A stretch of DNA of 64,000 nt from Carya illinoinensis (taxonomy: Eukaryota > Streptophyta > Magnoliopsida > Fagales > Juglandaceae): contig NC_056758.1 of NCBI RefSeq assembly GCF_018687715.1, forward strand, positions 2,852,001 through 2,916,000, written 5' to 3'. The position numbers were made by a program, and so were the translations under genes. Positions 12,398-22,929 of the stretch are shown here, in pieces. The notes beneath the pieces are model-generated. The model saw nothing but the letters and a program-made list of their open reading frames with translations. It was not told where the DNA came from and did not search any database. The stretch's first letter is position 1. The number at the start of each line of letters is the position of its first letter.

Positions 12398-12545
12398 ATA
12401 TACAGTTATTTTTACATATTTTTTATGTAGTCTATTAATGTGATTGGTCAAAACAGTTATTTTATATTAAAAAAATATGATGTAGTCAATTATATTAGTA
12501 GAATATATAAAAAATATGTAAAAATAACTACATATATAATTTTTA
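12398..12545. mobile_element. Short AT-rich MITE
   Basis: The ends are long inverted repeats: TATATACAGTTATTTTTACA at the left against TGTAAAAATAACTACATATA at the right. Length about 145 bp, no coding capacity. Superfamily not determined because a clear target-site duplication cannot be separated from the surrounding AT repeats. Confidence 0.6.
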
Positions 12546-14765
12546 ATATTTATAATTAGTGACAAAGATGCAAGGAAAAAAAATTCTGAAATGATGCGGC
12601 CTTTAGGCGCTCAAGTGCCTTTAGTACTCCACACTTATGCAGACCAGATCTATGGTCAAAAAGCGTGTCTATTTTTTATTTTAATCAGGTCTCCATTAAT
12701 CATACGTTTAGTAGCAAATAGCATAATATTTATTTTTTGAAATAAATATATTAATAATCTAATGTCACATCATAAGATGATAAAAATATAAATAATGAAT
12801 AAATTTTTTCATATAAAATCAGTATTCTTACAAATAGTTCGATCTTCTACTCATGATCATTCTTATACCACACATTTGTTAAGAAAATTAAATAAAAAAA
12901 ATAAAAAATAAAAATAAATATGTAGTACTGTAGGGATGATGAATAAAATTTTTCTGAGTAATATTCTTAAAAAAACTCAAACTCTAAATTTTGTAAACAT
13001 AAAATAAAAAATGAAAATAACCTCTGGCTAGTGGCCAATATTTGGTTATCAATAGCATTCACATTCGTATGAGGATAGGAGCTCCAGCTTAATTGCTGAA
13101 ATTTTGGTAAAAACATTTAGCTTTTGACAAAAAAATCATCTCTATCCCCAGACAATTTTTGGGAAAATTCATGGGATTTGAACAGTAACTCCTTAAATAT
13201 GGAGAGCTCATCTCTAAATTATTTTTTGTTAATATTTTGTTTAACTAAGAAACCAAAACTCTTATTCTAATTATTTTCAATTTCTCTTATGCTCATATTT
13301 GTTATAGTTGATATTTGATACAAATGTCACAATTGAGATAATCTAATTGTTTTTTTTTTTTTTTTCAATTTGACTATTTGTGAAAATATATATATTTTTA
13401 AATATTATTGTTAAGAAAGCACTGATTTTGAAAATATTATTGTTTAGAGAGATAAGCAGTTTAAAAAGATTCATTACAGATAAAAAAAATTAAAAATACG
13501 GATACAACAAATAATCATGTTTTCAACACATAATTAAATAATTAAGAAAATGTGAAAAAAATAAGTTAAAAATTTTTTTTCCGCTCTTTTTCCAAAAGAC
13601 AAAAAATTGAGTAGTTAAAGATGTAGAAATGAGTAGTAAAAATAATAAAGAAATAATAGAGAAGAACAATAATGTTAGGGCCACCGTGAAATATTATGAC
13701 CCCTGCATAATTGCATTCTACCAACAATGCAAATTACACTTTTCTTTTCGTTTTTCTTTTCATTTTTCAAGCATTTTTAATCTCTTTTAAACATTTAAAA
13801 AAATTCACAAACTCAATAAAAAAATACTTATTTAATTATTAAGTAAAAAAAAAATATAGTATTGGTCACTTCTGGGGTCACCTTTCTCGATGGTTCAAAC
13901 ATTTTTTAATAGAGAAAGAATAGAAAGTGAGATATATGAAATTTTGAAAAGATAAATACTTAAAATAGGAAAATATGATTTTGGAGTAAAATTTAAGAAA
14001 AAATTTAATCATCCCAGTGTGGATGCTCTGTTATAGTAATTTAAAAGTGTTTAATTAGCAAAGTCTTGATTTGAATAAGTCATGGAGGTACTAGTGGTCC
14101 AACAGAAGGGTGAAGGCCGGTATGGGGAAATGGGACTCAGAAAATGGGCCGGTTGCAACTACGGAAGAGTTGACGTCACGAGAGAACACTGAGAAGGGTG
14201 ATGCTTGCGGGCAATGAAAGTTGAGTCTGTTGGTGCAAAGGGTCAAAGTGCAGAAGGGTGATTGCGCGTCCAAACATGGGGCGAAATAAAAGGCGTTCTA
14301 CTTGGCTCACCTATGCTGAGATCCAACAAAAATCACAGCATCGAACAATTTTTGTTATCTTGCAATGCACAAAATTGTCGTGAAAATGACAATAAATCGC
14401 CGCAACACATATTTTAATGAGACTGTCAGATTCGGGTTTACATGCCGCAGCGATTTCAATATCGACACAAAAATTGCTATTTTGCGTCATTTGTTCTCCA
14501 TTGATTTTATAATAGCTGGAAAAGGGTTGTTTTGTTGTAGGACTCTTCTATGTAACCTAACCCTTCTACAATTCTACTCAATTACCAGTAACGAACGATC
14601 GAAGCCCTGCCTGCCATATCGGTCACAAACTGGAATGTACACTTTAATTGGTATATATAGTTTCTTTTTTTTTTATTTTCTCTTTTTCCAAAATTATTAA
14701 TTAGTCAGTGAAATTAGAAGTCAAGTAAATAAACACCAAAAAATAAGCATCAAGCACCCACATGA
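12546..14765. other. AT-rich intergenic DNA
   Basis: No gene recognised. It holds several A/T runs and one higher-GC stretch (about 14,090-14,640) whose short ORFs on both strands resemble nothing I know; the latter could be decayed transposon sequence. Confidence 0.35.
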
Positions 14766-14907
14766 AGGAATCATTTTGTTATCATTTTCCATTGAAAACG
14801 AATAAAACCAGAATTCTGACACAGATCAATCCTTTTCGAGGTAGGATTTGTGGTCCTAGTAGGAATAGGATGCATGAAACATCCCTTATATACAATTTAC
14901 ACGTACC
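14766..14907 (+). repeat. Duplicate GDSL promoter, copy B (interrupted by hAT element)
   Basis: Matches the promoter of the intact GDSL gene: TTTTGTTATCATTTTCCATT, GACACAGATCAATCCTTTTC, GGTCCTAGTAGGAATAGGAT, CATCCCTTATATACAATTTA and CACGTACC. The continuation (TTCACCGAT) resumes at 15932 after the hAT insertion. No GDSL coding sequence follows, so this is a promoter without a gene. Confidence 0.75.
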
Positions 14908-15923
14908 TAGGGCTGAGCAACCGGGTACCGGACCGGGTATCCGGGTATACCCGGATTCTAAATCCGGGCCGAAATCCGGCCCGGATATATCCGGGTTATG
15001 ACCCGGGCTGGAACCCAGATTGATCCGGGTTTTTACAACCCGGAAATCCGGGTTCCGGCCTCTACCCGGATTTTTTTTTTTCAAAATAAATAAAAAATTT
15101 AATTCTGTAAAATAAGCTAATGTAGTGATAATCCCGAAAATCCGTAAGTCCAAGTTAAGATCCCTAGCTATGAGGATTGGAATCTGGTGAGCCTCGACTT
15201 ATCATGGAATCTGGTGAGGACGCGATAACGCTGCAACTTATCGTCGACACGAAGCTCGTATCGGTCACTCCTCGGCCCCGAAAGCCTCCTCTCAGAAACG
15301 GACTTCGTTCCCAAGTAGGTGGCCCGGTACTCCTCGTTAGTCAGATCAGCGAACCGGTTCAAGCCGAGCTTGTAGGTCCGGTTCTTCTCTGCAGCGTTGT
15401 GCTCGTCGATGAACCGGAGATTGTCCTTGAAGATCTCGAACCTCTTCTCCTTCTCCCCGATGGCGTTGTAAGCCTTGCCGTGCTTCGCGAGCCACGCCTC
15501 GTATATCGTCATCACTTCGCCATCGGTCCTCGGACTCGACCCGTGGCCGTGATTCTTCGTATGCGATGATCGACATGTCCAAGGCAGTCGATAGCGTGAA
15601 TATCATCATTAAGAGGAAGATCGCCATGGTTGATGGGGATCTACAGAAACCCATGATTTTTCTTCCTTTCTTTTGGGTGTGGACGGTAGAAAAGGGAATC
15701 GGAGTTCGTGCGTGGGAAGCAAATGGTGAGCTTTATAATGGGTTTGGGTTTTAAAAAAACCCGGGTACCGGGTTTTAAATCCGGTACCCGGCCCGGTGCA
15801 CCCGGGTTTTAGAAAACCGGGTACCGGCCCGGATGTTTTCCGGGCCGGTGCCCGTAACCGGAACCCGGTTATCCGGGTTCCGGACCGGGCCGGAAAAAAA
15901 TCCGGCCCGGTTGCCCAGCCCTA
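14908..15923. mobile_element. Pack-type hAT element carrying a cysteine-protease gene fragment
   Basis: A 1,016-bp element with terminal inverted repeats TAGGGCTGAGCAACCGGG and (reverse complement of right end) TAGGGCTGGGCAACCGGG, 17 of 18 matching. An 8-bp target-site duplication flanks it: CACGTACC at 14900-14907 and CATGTACC at 15924-15931, one mismatch. Eight-base duplications and TAGGGCTG-like ends point to the hAT superfamily. About 165 bp at each end is packed with CCGGGT/ACCCGG repeats, as in hAT subterminal transposase-binding regions. No transposase is encoded; the interior (about 15,160-15,755) is GC-rich host-like coding sequence on the minus strand. It landed in a duplicate GDSL promoter. 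Confidence 0.85.
15168..15654 (-). pseudogene. Captured 5' part of an RD21-like papain-family cysteine protease gene
   Basis: Reads from ATG at 15654 as a hydrophobic signal peptide ([20 protein letters not shown] from codon 10), then the I29 prodomain inhibitor ([20 protein letters not shown], the ERFNIN-like helix [35 protein letters not shown]). It stops around [11 protein letters not shown], just where the mature protease would begin, so the catalytic domain is absent. One frameshift lies near 15560 between AYEE and HGHGSS. The codon use is GC-rich compared with the surroundings. Minus-strand sequence above 15654 includes a TATA-like ATTATAAAG near 15735, so the captured piece may contain the donor promoter and 5' UTR. 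The fragment is flanked on both sides by hAT subterminal repeats. Confidence 0.85.
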
Positions 15924-16057
15924 CATGTACCTTCACCGATCGATTTATTCTAATCGTCGATTTTCTATTGTTTGGACCGAGGTTCCGTTTGGATTAACGT
16001 ATTCTAAAAGTATTTGAAAACAGCTGTGTTGCCAAACAAATTCTGAAAAAGGCCGAG

Positions 16058-16420
16058 ATGTACAACGGAGTAGGGTTACAAACCACCAGAGGGTCCAGGA
16101 CGAATGGGTATGTACAGAGCAACAGGTTCTTAATCAAGTCAAAGACTTGGGGGAGGATCGCCGAAACCACCAAGCTGGGGTTTGAGGCAAACCATGGCAC
16201 GACTGGTATGATCACCAGGAAGCCTAACAAGGACATTCTTGAGCATGATCACATGCGTCAGAGACCGAGCTTAAGCTTGTCGTACTCCAGGATACACTTA
16301 TAGATCAAGGTTACACTGACGCTGAGATTGTAGAGAAGCTTGAGGATGCCTGGAAAACTCTGCAAGCCGCCGTAGCCACCTCCCTGCAGGATGCAGGGCC
16401 CACCGCCATTAGTATGGTAA
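16058..16420 (+). pseudogene. CWC21/SRRM2-like splicing-factor gene fragment
   Basis: Starts MYNGVGLQTTRGSRTNGYVQ and continues to RKPNKDILEHD, the hallmark N terminus of plant SRRM2/CWC21-domain proteins, which sit in the spliceosome near the U2/Prp8 core. A frameshift near 16260-16280 moves the rest (IDQGYTDAEIVEKLEDAWKT) into another frame. Several substitutions disturb the usual basic stretch. The similarity ends at ISMV, directly followed by GTAACAATAAGT, which looks like an intron start. No further exons are present. It is therefore probably a DNA-level copy of a first exon rather than a processed retrocopy. Confidence 0.8.
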
Positions 16421-16874
16421 CAATAAGTAATTTCCTGATGTATTAACAGTATTAACGGACTAATAAGATTAGTGACAAACGTATGTATATCTGTAATTAT
16501 TTCCTTGATGGATTTTCAATTAATGGAGCACTAGACTTGAGAACTTGTACTATTAAGCACAGGTATATTGCAATATCAGGCCCTTTCTTTTGTATCCTTT
16601 CTGTTTTTCAATTATTATTATTGTTGTTGTTGATAGATTTATTAAGTTGAAAAGTATCCATGACTTAGGGCCTGTTTGATAACATCACTTTTTAAAGCTA
16701 TTATCAAATATTTCATTTTTAAATATCACTCAAACACAACATAATTTTTAATTTCAAATATTCAAAATTTTTATCTAATCATTATCTAATCATTATAAAA
16801 GGTGTAAGGAGTTCGGTCTAGTCTGACTTCCGAGTAGTAAACAAAAATGTAAGGATATCATTACCCTTTGTATA

Positions 16875-18348
16875 TGTAACACCACACTCCCAAAGTTTAA
16901 GAATAAAATCACTTTTAGAACATCTCGGAAAAGTTAGAGTGTTACTACTAAATCTGACTTAAAAATATATTTGTTTTCTTTCTAAAGGAAGCGCCAAATA
17001 CAAAGATTTATTATAATAAATAGAGTCGTTTTGAATTAAAATACTAAAATTATAAATGAGAGTGTGCGGAAACAGTTATTAAAATTTCTCAAAATCTGTG
17101 CCATAAAAATCATAACTTAAAATCTCTGTACATGATCTAAACCACTGTCACGTCTCCCTCGACTAAGTACTGTTTTGCAGCTCTACCTTCATAAATATTT
17201 TGACCTAGGGAAGTTTAAAAACATAAAACAACTAAAATGAGTTAATAGCTCGGTAAAAAAGTCATCATAATGTAAACATACTTAACATAAGATTTTCATA
17301 AAATATTTCATGCTGAGCTTAAAATCATGATTGATCATACTGATACTTATGCTATGCATAACTGATTTATCTAAATTAACTAACTCATCTGATTTATCTG
17401 AATTAACTTGCTGATCTGATTTATCTGACTGATCAAGCTGGCCAACACAGTTAACCACGTGTGCGAGGTTGTGCACTAGCCCCACGTCCTAGCATACTAT
17501 GGTGGACCACGCTTGAGTCCATGACTTGCATATCTACCCTGAAACTATATTAGTACCATGCATCTGAATGGTCATCTGATTAAGCTAGTCTAAGCTTATT
17601 TTACACTTGATCTTATATATAAAAGTTTACGTGTTCTATGCAACTTGAGATGCATGAGATGCATATACATATATAACTATAATCTGCAGAATGAAACATG
17701 ATGAATGACATGCTTGCAAATATAATAATATGTGTGGTACTTTCAAAGAACTGACTATAATAATAATATATATAACTAGCTAACATATGTTATCATAATT
17801 TATGATCAAGTTACTTATCTTGTGGTGTCGTTTCCTAAAATATCTGACACAAAATCGGTCACAATGCTAGACTAGGTATCTTGGGTTTGGCCGTTGCACT
17901 TATGAAGGTTTATGATTTTTTCTAAATAACATACGGAATGGAGATATTTATAGAGAGATTTGGAAAATGGTGCTGATGAGTTCAACTTTGAGTTGGACTT
18001 GGTTGTGATCATTCAAGAAAAGAGTTTGAATTTAAAAATATGATCTAGTAGTTCATTTAATATATTGTAGGATTCATAGTGACTAAAACTGCGTAGGGGG
18101 TTTCAATTAGTAATGATTTTAAATTGACATAAATTTCTAATGACTGATTTTTAAATTCTAAAAAGAGTCTAACTCATTCAATAAATAATAAATGAGATTT
18201 AACATAATTATTAAACTTATTTAAAATTCCTAATCAACATCAATAATCTATCACTTGTAAACTTATTAATATGCCCATTAAATATAATTTAGGCTCCAAA
18301 AAAAATTATCAATATTCCTACCTTAAAATTACTGGCCGGTTCGTTACA
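16875..18348 (-). mobile_element. Probable Gypsy-type solo LTR
   Basis: Begins TGTAACACCACACTCCC and ends CCGGTTCGTTACA, the TGTAAC...GTTACA ends common in plant Ty3/Gypsy LTRs; orientation is set by TGTAACGAACCGG reading from the right end. Flanks are GTATA (16870-16874) and ATATA (18349-18353), four of five matching. Length 1,474 bp. There is no internal polyprotein sequence. Within it, CTGATTTATCTGAATTAACT-like units are tandemly repeated at about 17,360-17,435. The imperfect flank duplication makes this less certain than the 46-kb solo LTR. Confidence 0.65.
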
Positions 18349-18785
18349 ATATATATATATGACATCCCAAGCTCTCTGATTCAAATATATAACTTGTAAC
18401 CTTGTGTCCATTGAATAACTTGGAGCATAAAAAACCAATATGCATAATCTTTTCTTGATAATTTCAAACTTAATACAATATTTATTAATAACAAGAGAAT
18501 ATTAGCCAGGAGTCTCCCTCTGATAGAACATTGGCCGGCAAAGTTGCGCATGCACTGCTTCTAGGATTGAAAGGGATGCAGCTAGCTAGGTATTGCCTGA
18601 TCTCCTTTGATATGCATGGCTTGTTGTAATTACCAGGGCTTTTATTGCTTCCCAACCCATGTAATTTTTAGCAATTTTTTAATAAGGGTTTTAGCCCTTC
18701 TAGATGAGTACCATAAGACGCGGCTTTCACGTACAATATTTATTACAATCGCATGCAAAGTAGTAGAATTCAAGCTCGCTCTGGA

Positions 18786-18897
18786 TTCTGACGCGGTTTC
18801 CCTTTGAATATAGGATTTGTGGTCACAATAAGAATAGGATAAAACGTCGGTCCTGGCTATATATATATTTGGTACGTTCACGGATACTACTGCTCAT
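18786..18897 (+). repeat. Duplicate GDSL promoter, copy C
   Basis: Degenerate match to the promoter of the intact gene: GGATTTGTGGTCACAATAAG, AATAGGATAAAACGTCGG, a TATATATAT run, GTTCACGGATACTACTGCTC. It lies immediately before copy D, so two promoter copies are in tandem here. Confidence 0.6.
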
Positions 18898-18902
18898 AGT
18901 AA

Positions 18903-19080
18903 AGGAGAGTTTTGTTGTCATCTTCCATTAAAAATGAATAAAACCAGATTACGTACTTAAAAGTGATACAATCAATGAGTTTTGACACAGATTAAATCCT
19001 TCTGAAGTTAGGATTTGTAGTCCTAGTAGGAATAGGCTGAAACATCCCCTATATATTTACACGTATACCTTCACAGATGC
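18903..19080 (+). promoter_or_regulatory. Promoter of the intact GDSL gene (copy D)
   Basis: Holds the best-preserved version of the repeated promoter module, ending in a TATA box (TATATAT, 19050-19056). With transcription expected about 25-30 bases downstream, the in-frame ATG at 19077 would be at or before the cap site, which favours the ATG at 19152 as the real start codon. Confidence 0.6.
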
Positions 19081-19151
19081 TGCTCATCTTATTCCCATGT
19101 TTCATCTTCAAGACCAGAGTACCGTTTCTTTTTCCGTTTGAGCACCGTGCA

Positions 19152-21466
19152 ATGGCTTCCACACTAACAGTTTCCTCTCTTCTTCTCACCCTCAATGCTC
19201 TTCTTCTCCTGTTCCTTCTTCCTCAGTGCATGACTGATGCACAACCTGATCTTATGGCTTGTAAGTTTGATGCCATATACAACGTCGGCGACTCCATGTC
19301 CGACACCGGCAATTTGGTTCGCGAGAACTCGGCTTTACCGTTTGCTCGACTTCCATACGGCGAGACCTTCTTCAAGAACGCAACAGGACGGTGCTCTAAT
19401 GGTTTGCTTATGATCGATTATATAGGTAAAAATCGTATTTATTGTATTGTTTGTTTTGTTTTTAGTTCACTTTTACTTTCTACGCTCTGTTTGCGTGTAG
19501 TTGTTTTATTCAAAACAGGCTCTTGTTTTAGAAAAAATAGGGAAACAACAGTGAGCATTGACAAAACAGTTCGATATATTTCATGATATTGCTTGCCCTT
19601 CGATCTACTAATTATTTTTTCTTTTTCTCCCTTTAGAATCTTTTCTAGTGTATATTCAGATTGAGAAATACTATAGTGTTACATAAAAATAATCTCACAT
19701 TGACTTTTCAGATTGTAAAATTACTTTTATTGAAAAACAGATCTGACAAATTTCAAATCTCAAAATAAAAATAACATTAAACAATTATATTTTAACAATA
19801 TTTTATTTAACTTTCATCTCATCTTATCTGTGTAATCAAACGAGCCCAATCTTGTTGATAGAATTTTTGTTCTTCAAAAATATATAATTTTGATAGACTT
19901 GTTTCAAGTTAATAAATTTATTGAAAACAATGAAATCATTGATATTAAATTTATTCGTACGTATATATGAACGATTTGCGTCCAATTTAATTTACATATA
20001 TTTGATAAATAAATAAAATCCTCTGTTTTTTGTTTTATGACCTGATCAACATCATTGGATCTTCTACCGCTGATCTTCGCAATCTATATTGCGATGATGA
20101 TAAGATTTTTTAAGATCGTAGTAAATTCCTTATTTCATTCTTTCATTTTTTTTCTTTTATTTCCCTTCCCAATGTATTATTTAATATACTCTCTTGTAAT
20201 AAGCATATAAATTAAATATGACTGCGTAGGGGACTAAAGCGAGGTTCTTCCTCTTGCTGATTGATATGGGTTATTATTATTATTATTATTATTAGAGAAA
20301 TTCTATTTGATTATATTGTAATTACACAGCTAGGGCGGCTGGAGTTCCCTTTCTTCATCCTTATTTAGATAAGGATGTGCTCTTTCTACCTTGTCTAGGA
20401 GAGAACTTTGCTGTGGCTGGTTCTACTGCCTTGTCTACAAATGCTCTTGCAAAGAAGAATATCTTATCCCCGGTTACTAATAGCTCTCTCGATGTACAAT
20501 TGGATTGGATGTCTTCCCATTTCAATGCAGCTTGTCTCAACGACCAAGGTAAATCTCGTTTGAGTAAGGCTCGCAATCTATGTAACGAATAGCATTTTTC
20601 ACCATTTTTTTGTCTTTAATGTTTGACAGATTGTGTCAAGAAGCATAACAAAGCCTTATTCATGGTGGGAGAAATTGGAGGTAATGATTATAACTATGCA
20701 TTCTTCCAAGGCAAACCCGTTGAGGAGGTCAATGCCATGGTTCCAGAAGTTGTCCAAGCGATAAAGGATGCCGTTAAAGTAAGTTTAATTTCCTCCCTAC
20801 TTTTGCTAGCAAAATTGCTTGTTGCAGTTATTAATTCATAATTCTATTGTATTGGAAGCAGAGAGTCATTGGTTATGGTGCTGTTCGAGTTGTCGTCCCA
20901 GGAAACTTCCCAATAGGTTGTTTCCCAATCTATCTTACAGCATTCCAAACCAACAATGCGGCTGCTTATGATGAATTTCACTGCTTGAAGTGGTTGAATA
21001 GTTTCTCAACATATCACAATGATCAACTGAAACAAGCCATTGAAGATTTAAGAAAAGCAAATCCTAATGTTATTATAGTGTATGGTGATTACTACAACGC
21101 TTTCCAATGGGTTTACCAAAATGCACCTCTTCTTAGTAAGTCTCTCTCGATTTAATATAGAGCAGATCAGATAATGATAAGAGTTTTGTACGAAGGAAAT
21201 CTGCTAATTTAACGTTGTTTGTTTTTCAATGGACAGGATTTGATGTTGCATCTGTACAAAAGTCTTGTTGTGGTGCTGGAGGCTATTACAATTTTGAAAT
21301 GACAAAAATGTGCGGAGCTCCAAATGTACCAGTTTGTACAAATCCAGAAGAACGCATAAGCTGGGATGGAATTCATTTGACTGAGAAAGCATATCAATAT
21401 ATGGCGTATTGGCTCATCCGTGACATCTTACCCAAGCTTAACTGCAATATTGTTAAGTTTGTATAG
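19152..21466 (+). CDS. GDSL esterase/lipase (acetylajmalan-esterase-like), five exons
   Basis: Secreted serine esterase of the plant GDSL (SGNH) family. Exons: 19152-19425, 20330-20548, 20630-20778, 20862-21135, 21237-21466, all GT-AG; 381 residues, normal for the family. Residues 1-30 form a signal peptide (MASTLTVSSLLLTLNALLLL...). Block I with the catalytic Ser is NVGDSMSDTGN; block III GEIGGNDYN supplies oxyanion residues; block V SWDGIHLTEKAY supplies Asp and His. The sequence around blocks I and V resembles acetylajmalan esterase and the related At1g28xxx GDSL group, which hydrolyse small acyl esters; the substrate cannot be read from sequence. An upstream in-frame ATG (19077) would destroy the signal peptide position, so 19152 is preferred. 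Intron 1 contains a MITE-like insert and a (TTA)n run. This is the only apparently intact member of the local cluster. Confidence 0.93.
19675..19855. mobile_element. MITE-like copy in GDSL intron 1
   Basis: AT-rich with the right-end pattern TTCATCTCATCTTATCTGTG and AATCAAACGAGCCC, matching right ends of the family at 49,530-49,735 and 61,524-61,735. The left end is not clear. Confidence 0.4.
20271..20294. repeat. (TTA)n microsatellite
   Basis: Eight TTA/ATT units in intron 1 of the GDSL gene, shortly before the exon 2 acceptor. Confidence 0.9.
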
Positions 21467-21696
21467 TTTGTATATAGGTTGTAAATTACTATTTAGTAAT
21501 TTATTGAAAAATTATTGTTTATATGATTATTATATCATTATTTGAATGAAATGGTTATTGGTATTACGCCACAATATTCTATGATCTTCTGAACGGAAAA
21601 TGACTTTGAAATGGTTCTGCAGACAATGATAACTACATATACATGCTCTTTTTAAGCTCTGGTATTGAGATATGATCTGCACTCGTAAACTCCAAC

Positions 21697-22066
21697 CGTT
21701 GAAAACCACCCGAGTGTGAAACCAAAGAAATTCAAAGACTAGTCTACACAGTCCAAAGTAACTGCTATGTCCCGTCCAAGCTCTGCACCGTCTTATATAG
21801 TTGCAGATTGAATATAGCTATTGCAAGTCACCATTTGTCATTAATTTGTGGTTGATATTTAGTAGAATTTCTCCTATAAAAGGAGAGTTCTGATGTGTAA
21901 ACTCTGTGTGTGCAAAACAGAGAGATAGAGAGCTTTATTTAGGTGTTATACAAACATATTGAAATATAGTGAATTTTTGTTCTAGTGAATGTAGGCAAGT
22001 TGCTGAACTACTTAAGTACTGTCTCTATCTTACTGGTGTATTTTCTGGATGGTTTTGAGTTCAACA
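21697..22066 (+). mobile_element. Copia-type solo LTR
   Basis: A 370-bp segment flanked by a perfect 5-bp duplication, CCAAC at 21692-21696 and 22067-22071. The ends are CGTTGAA...TTCAACA, inverted repeats in which the expected first T of TGTTGAA has become C. Inside are a TATA box (CCTATAAAAGG, about 21872) and a U5-like GAATGTAGGCAAGTTGCTGA, the pattern typical of plant Copia LTR downstream regions. No polyprotein follows, so it is a solo LTR. It lies 230 bp after the GDSL stop codon and may overlap that gene's 3' flank. Confidence 0.75.
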
Positions 22067-22606
22067 CCAACTATCTAGCTGATCTCTTCCTTTAACTGGA
22101 ACCTGCACCCATTAATATTTATGCTAGCTAGCTTGTATTCCACATTTCAGAATTAATCAAGGTCGAAAGAAGTAAAAAGAATTAGTTAAGAGAAGATCAA
22201 AGTTTCTGCAATGGGAATCCCCTTTCGGTAATATGAGCTATCGTACTGTTCCACCTAATAGTCTATTATTAATTGTTGGAAGGCAGAAGGTCCATGATAA
22301 ATGCTCTGGGCCCTAGCCCTTCATAATTAAGTTACTGCTATTCTGAGAATGAGGGTCCTGATTACGGTAAATTGAGAGAGGTGCATTCCAACATGGAAGA
22401 AAAGGTCCATGGTCGGAGTACAAAAATGAAAGAGAAAGGTGAAGTAAGGCGGTGATCACAGACGTATAGAAAAGAAAATTTAAGGTATATAGTTGGCTAT
22501 TACGTACGTACCTTCTTATAAAATCCCATGTCATATATATGTGTATGCTGCTTAATTGCTTCTGCAAGGAGACATATTGAAGCTAGGAGAAAGGTGAGAA
22601 ACCCAT

Positions 22607-22702
22607 GTTGGAGGAGGGGAGCACGTGCAAAGTTCACCTACCTATGGCTATACGTTTGAAGTTGAGCCAAAGCTTTGCGCTTGCACGTGCCCTGCTTCTC
22701 CA
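22607..22702 (-). ncRNA. MIR164 precursor hairpin
   Basis: On the minus strand 22702-22682 is a perfect 21-nt mature miR164 (UGGAGAAGCAGGGCACGUGC plus a final A). A 54-nt loop separates it from the 3' arm, 22627-22607, which reads CACGUGCUCCCCUCCUCCAA plus C, the known miR164 star form with one or two changes. The arms pair with the 2-nt offset expected of DCL1 products, and pairing continues into the lower stem (GGTGGGTAGCTC against TTTCTCACC). miR164 guides cleavage of NAC-domain mRNAs (CUC1, CUC2, NAC1), controlling organ boundaries, petals and lateral roots. The 3' terminal A is the miR164a/b form; Arabidopsis miR164c ends in G. Neighbouring genes nevertheless suggest orthology with MIR164C. 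Confidence 0.95.
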
Positions 22703-22803
22703 GCAAGAGCTACCCACCCAGTACTGTAACCATGCCTATCTTCCTGACCACAATTGTGCTGGGAATGCATGAAAGTAGCTAGTACCGAGAGAAGCCCATT
22801 GCA

Positions 22804-22811
22804 TTTATATA
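22804..22811 (-). promoter_or_regulatory. TATA box of the MIR164 primary transcript
   Basis: TATATAAA on the minus strand, about 100 bases before the mature miR164. Transcription would begin near 22775. A (GA)n stretch at about 22818-22836 lies just upstream on that strand. Confidence 0.5.
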
Positions 22812-22929
22812 GAAGTTCTTGAGAGAGAGAGAGAATAAAAGAGATTGAGTCTTGGAGTGGGCAATCTTTAAAGACCCATATGAGATGAGAAGCATTCCAT
22901 TCAAAGAATCTCCAGGTGTACATTGCTGT

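Noticed and set aside
14091..14700. GC-richer region with small ORFs on both strands
   Set aside because: Considered as another captured gene, but found no domain, inverted repeats or target duplication.
19077..19151. In-frame upstream ATG extending the GDSL protein by 25 residues
   Set aside because: Lies only about 25 bases after the TATA box and would bury the signal peptide; 19152 is the better start.
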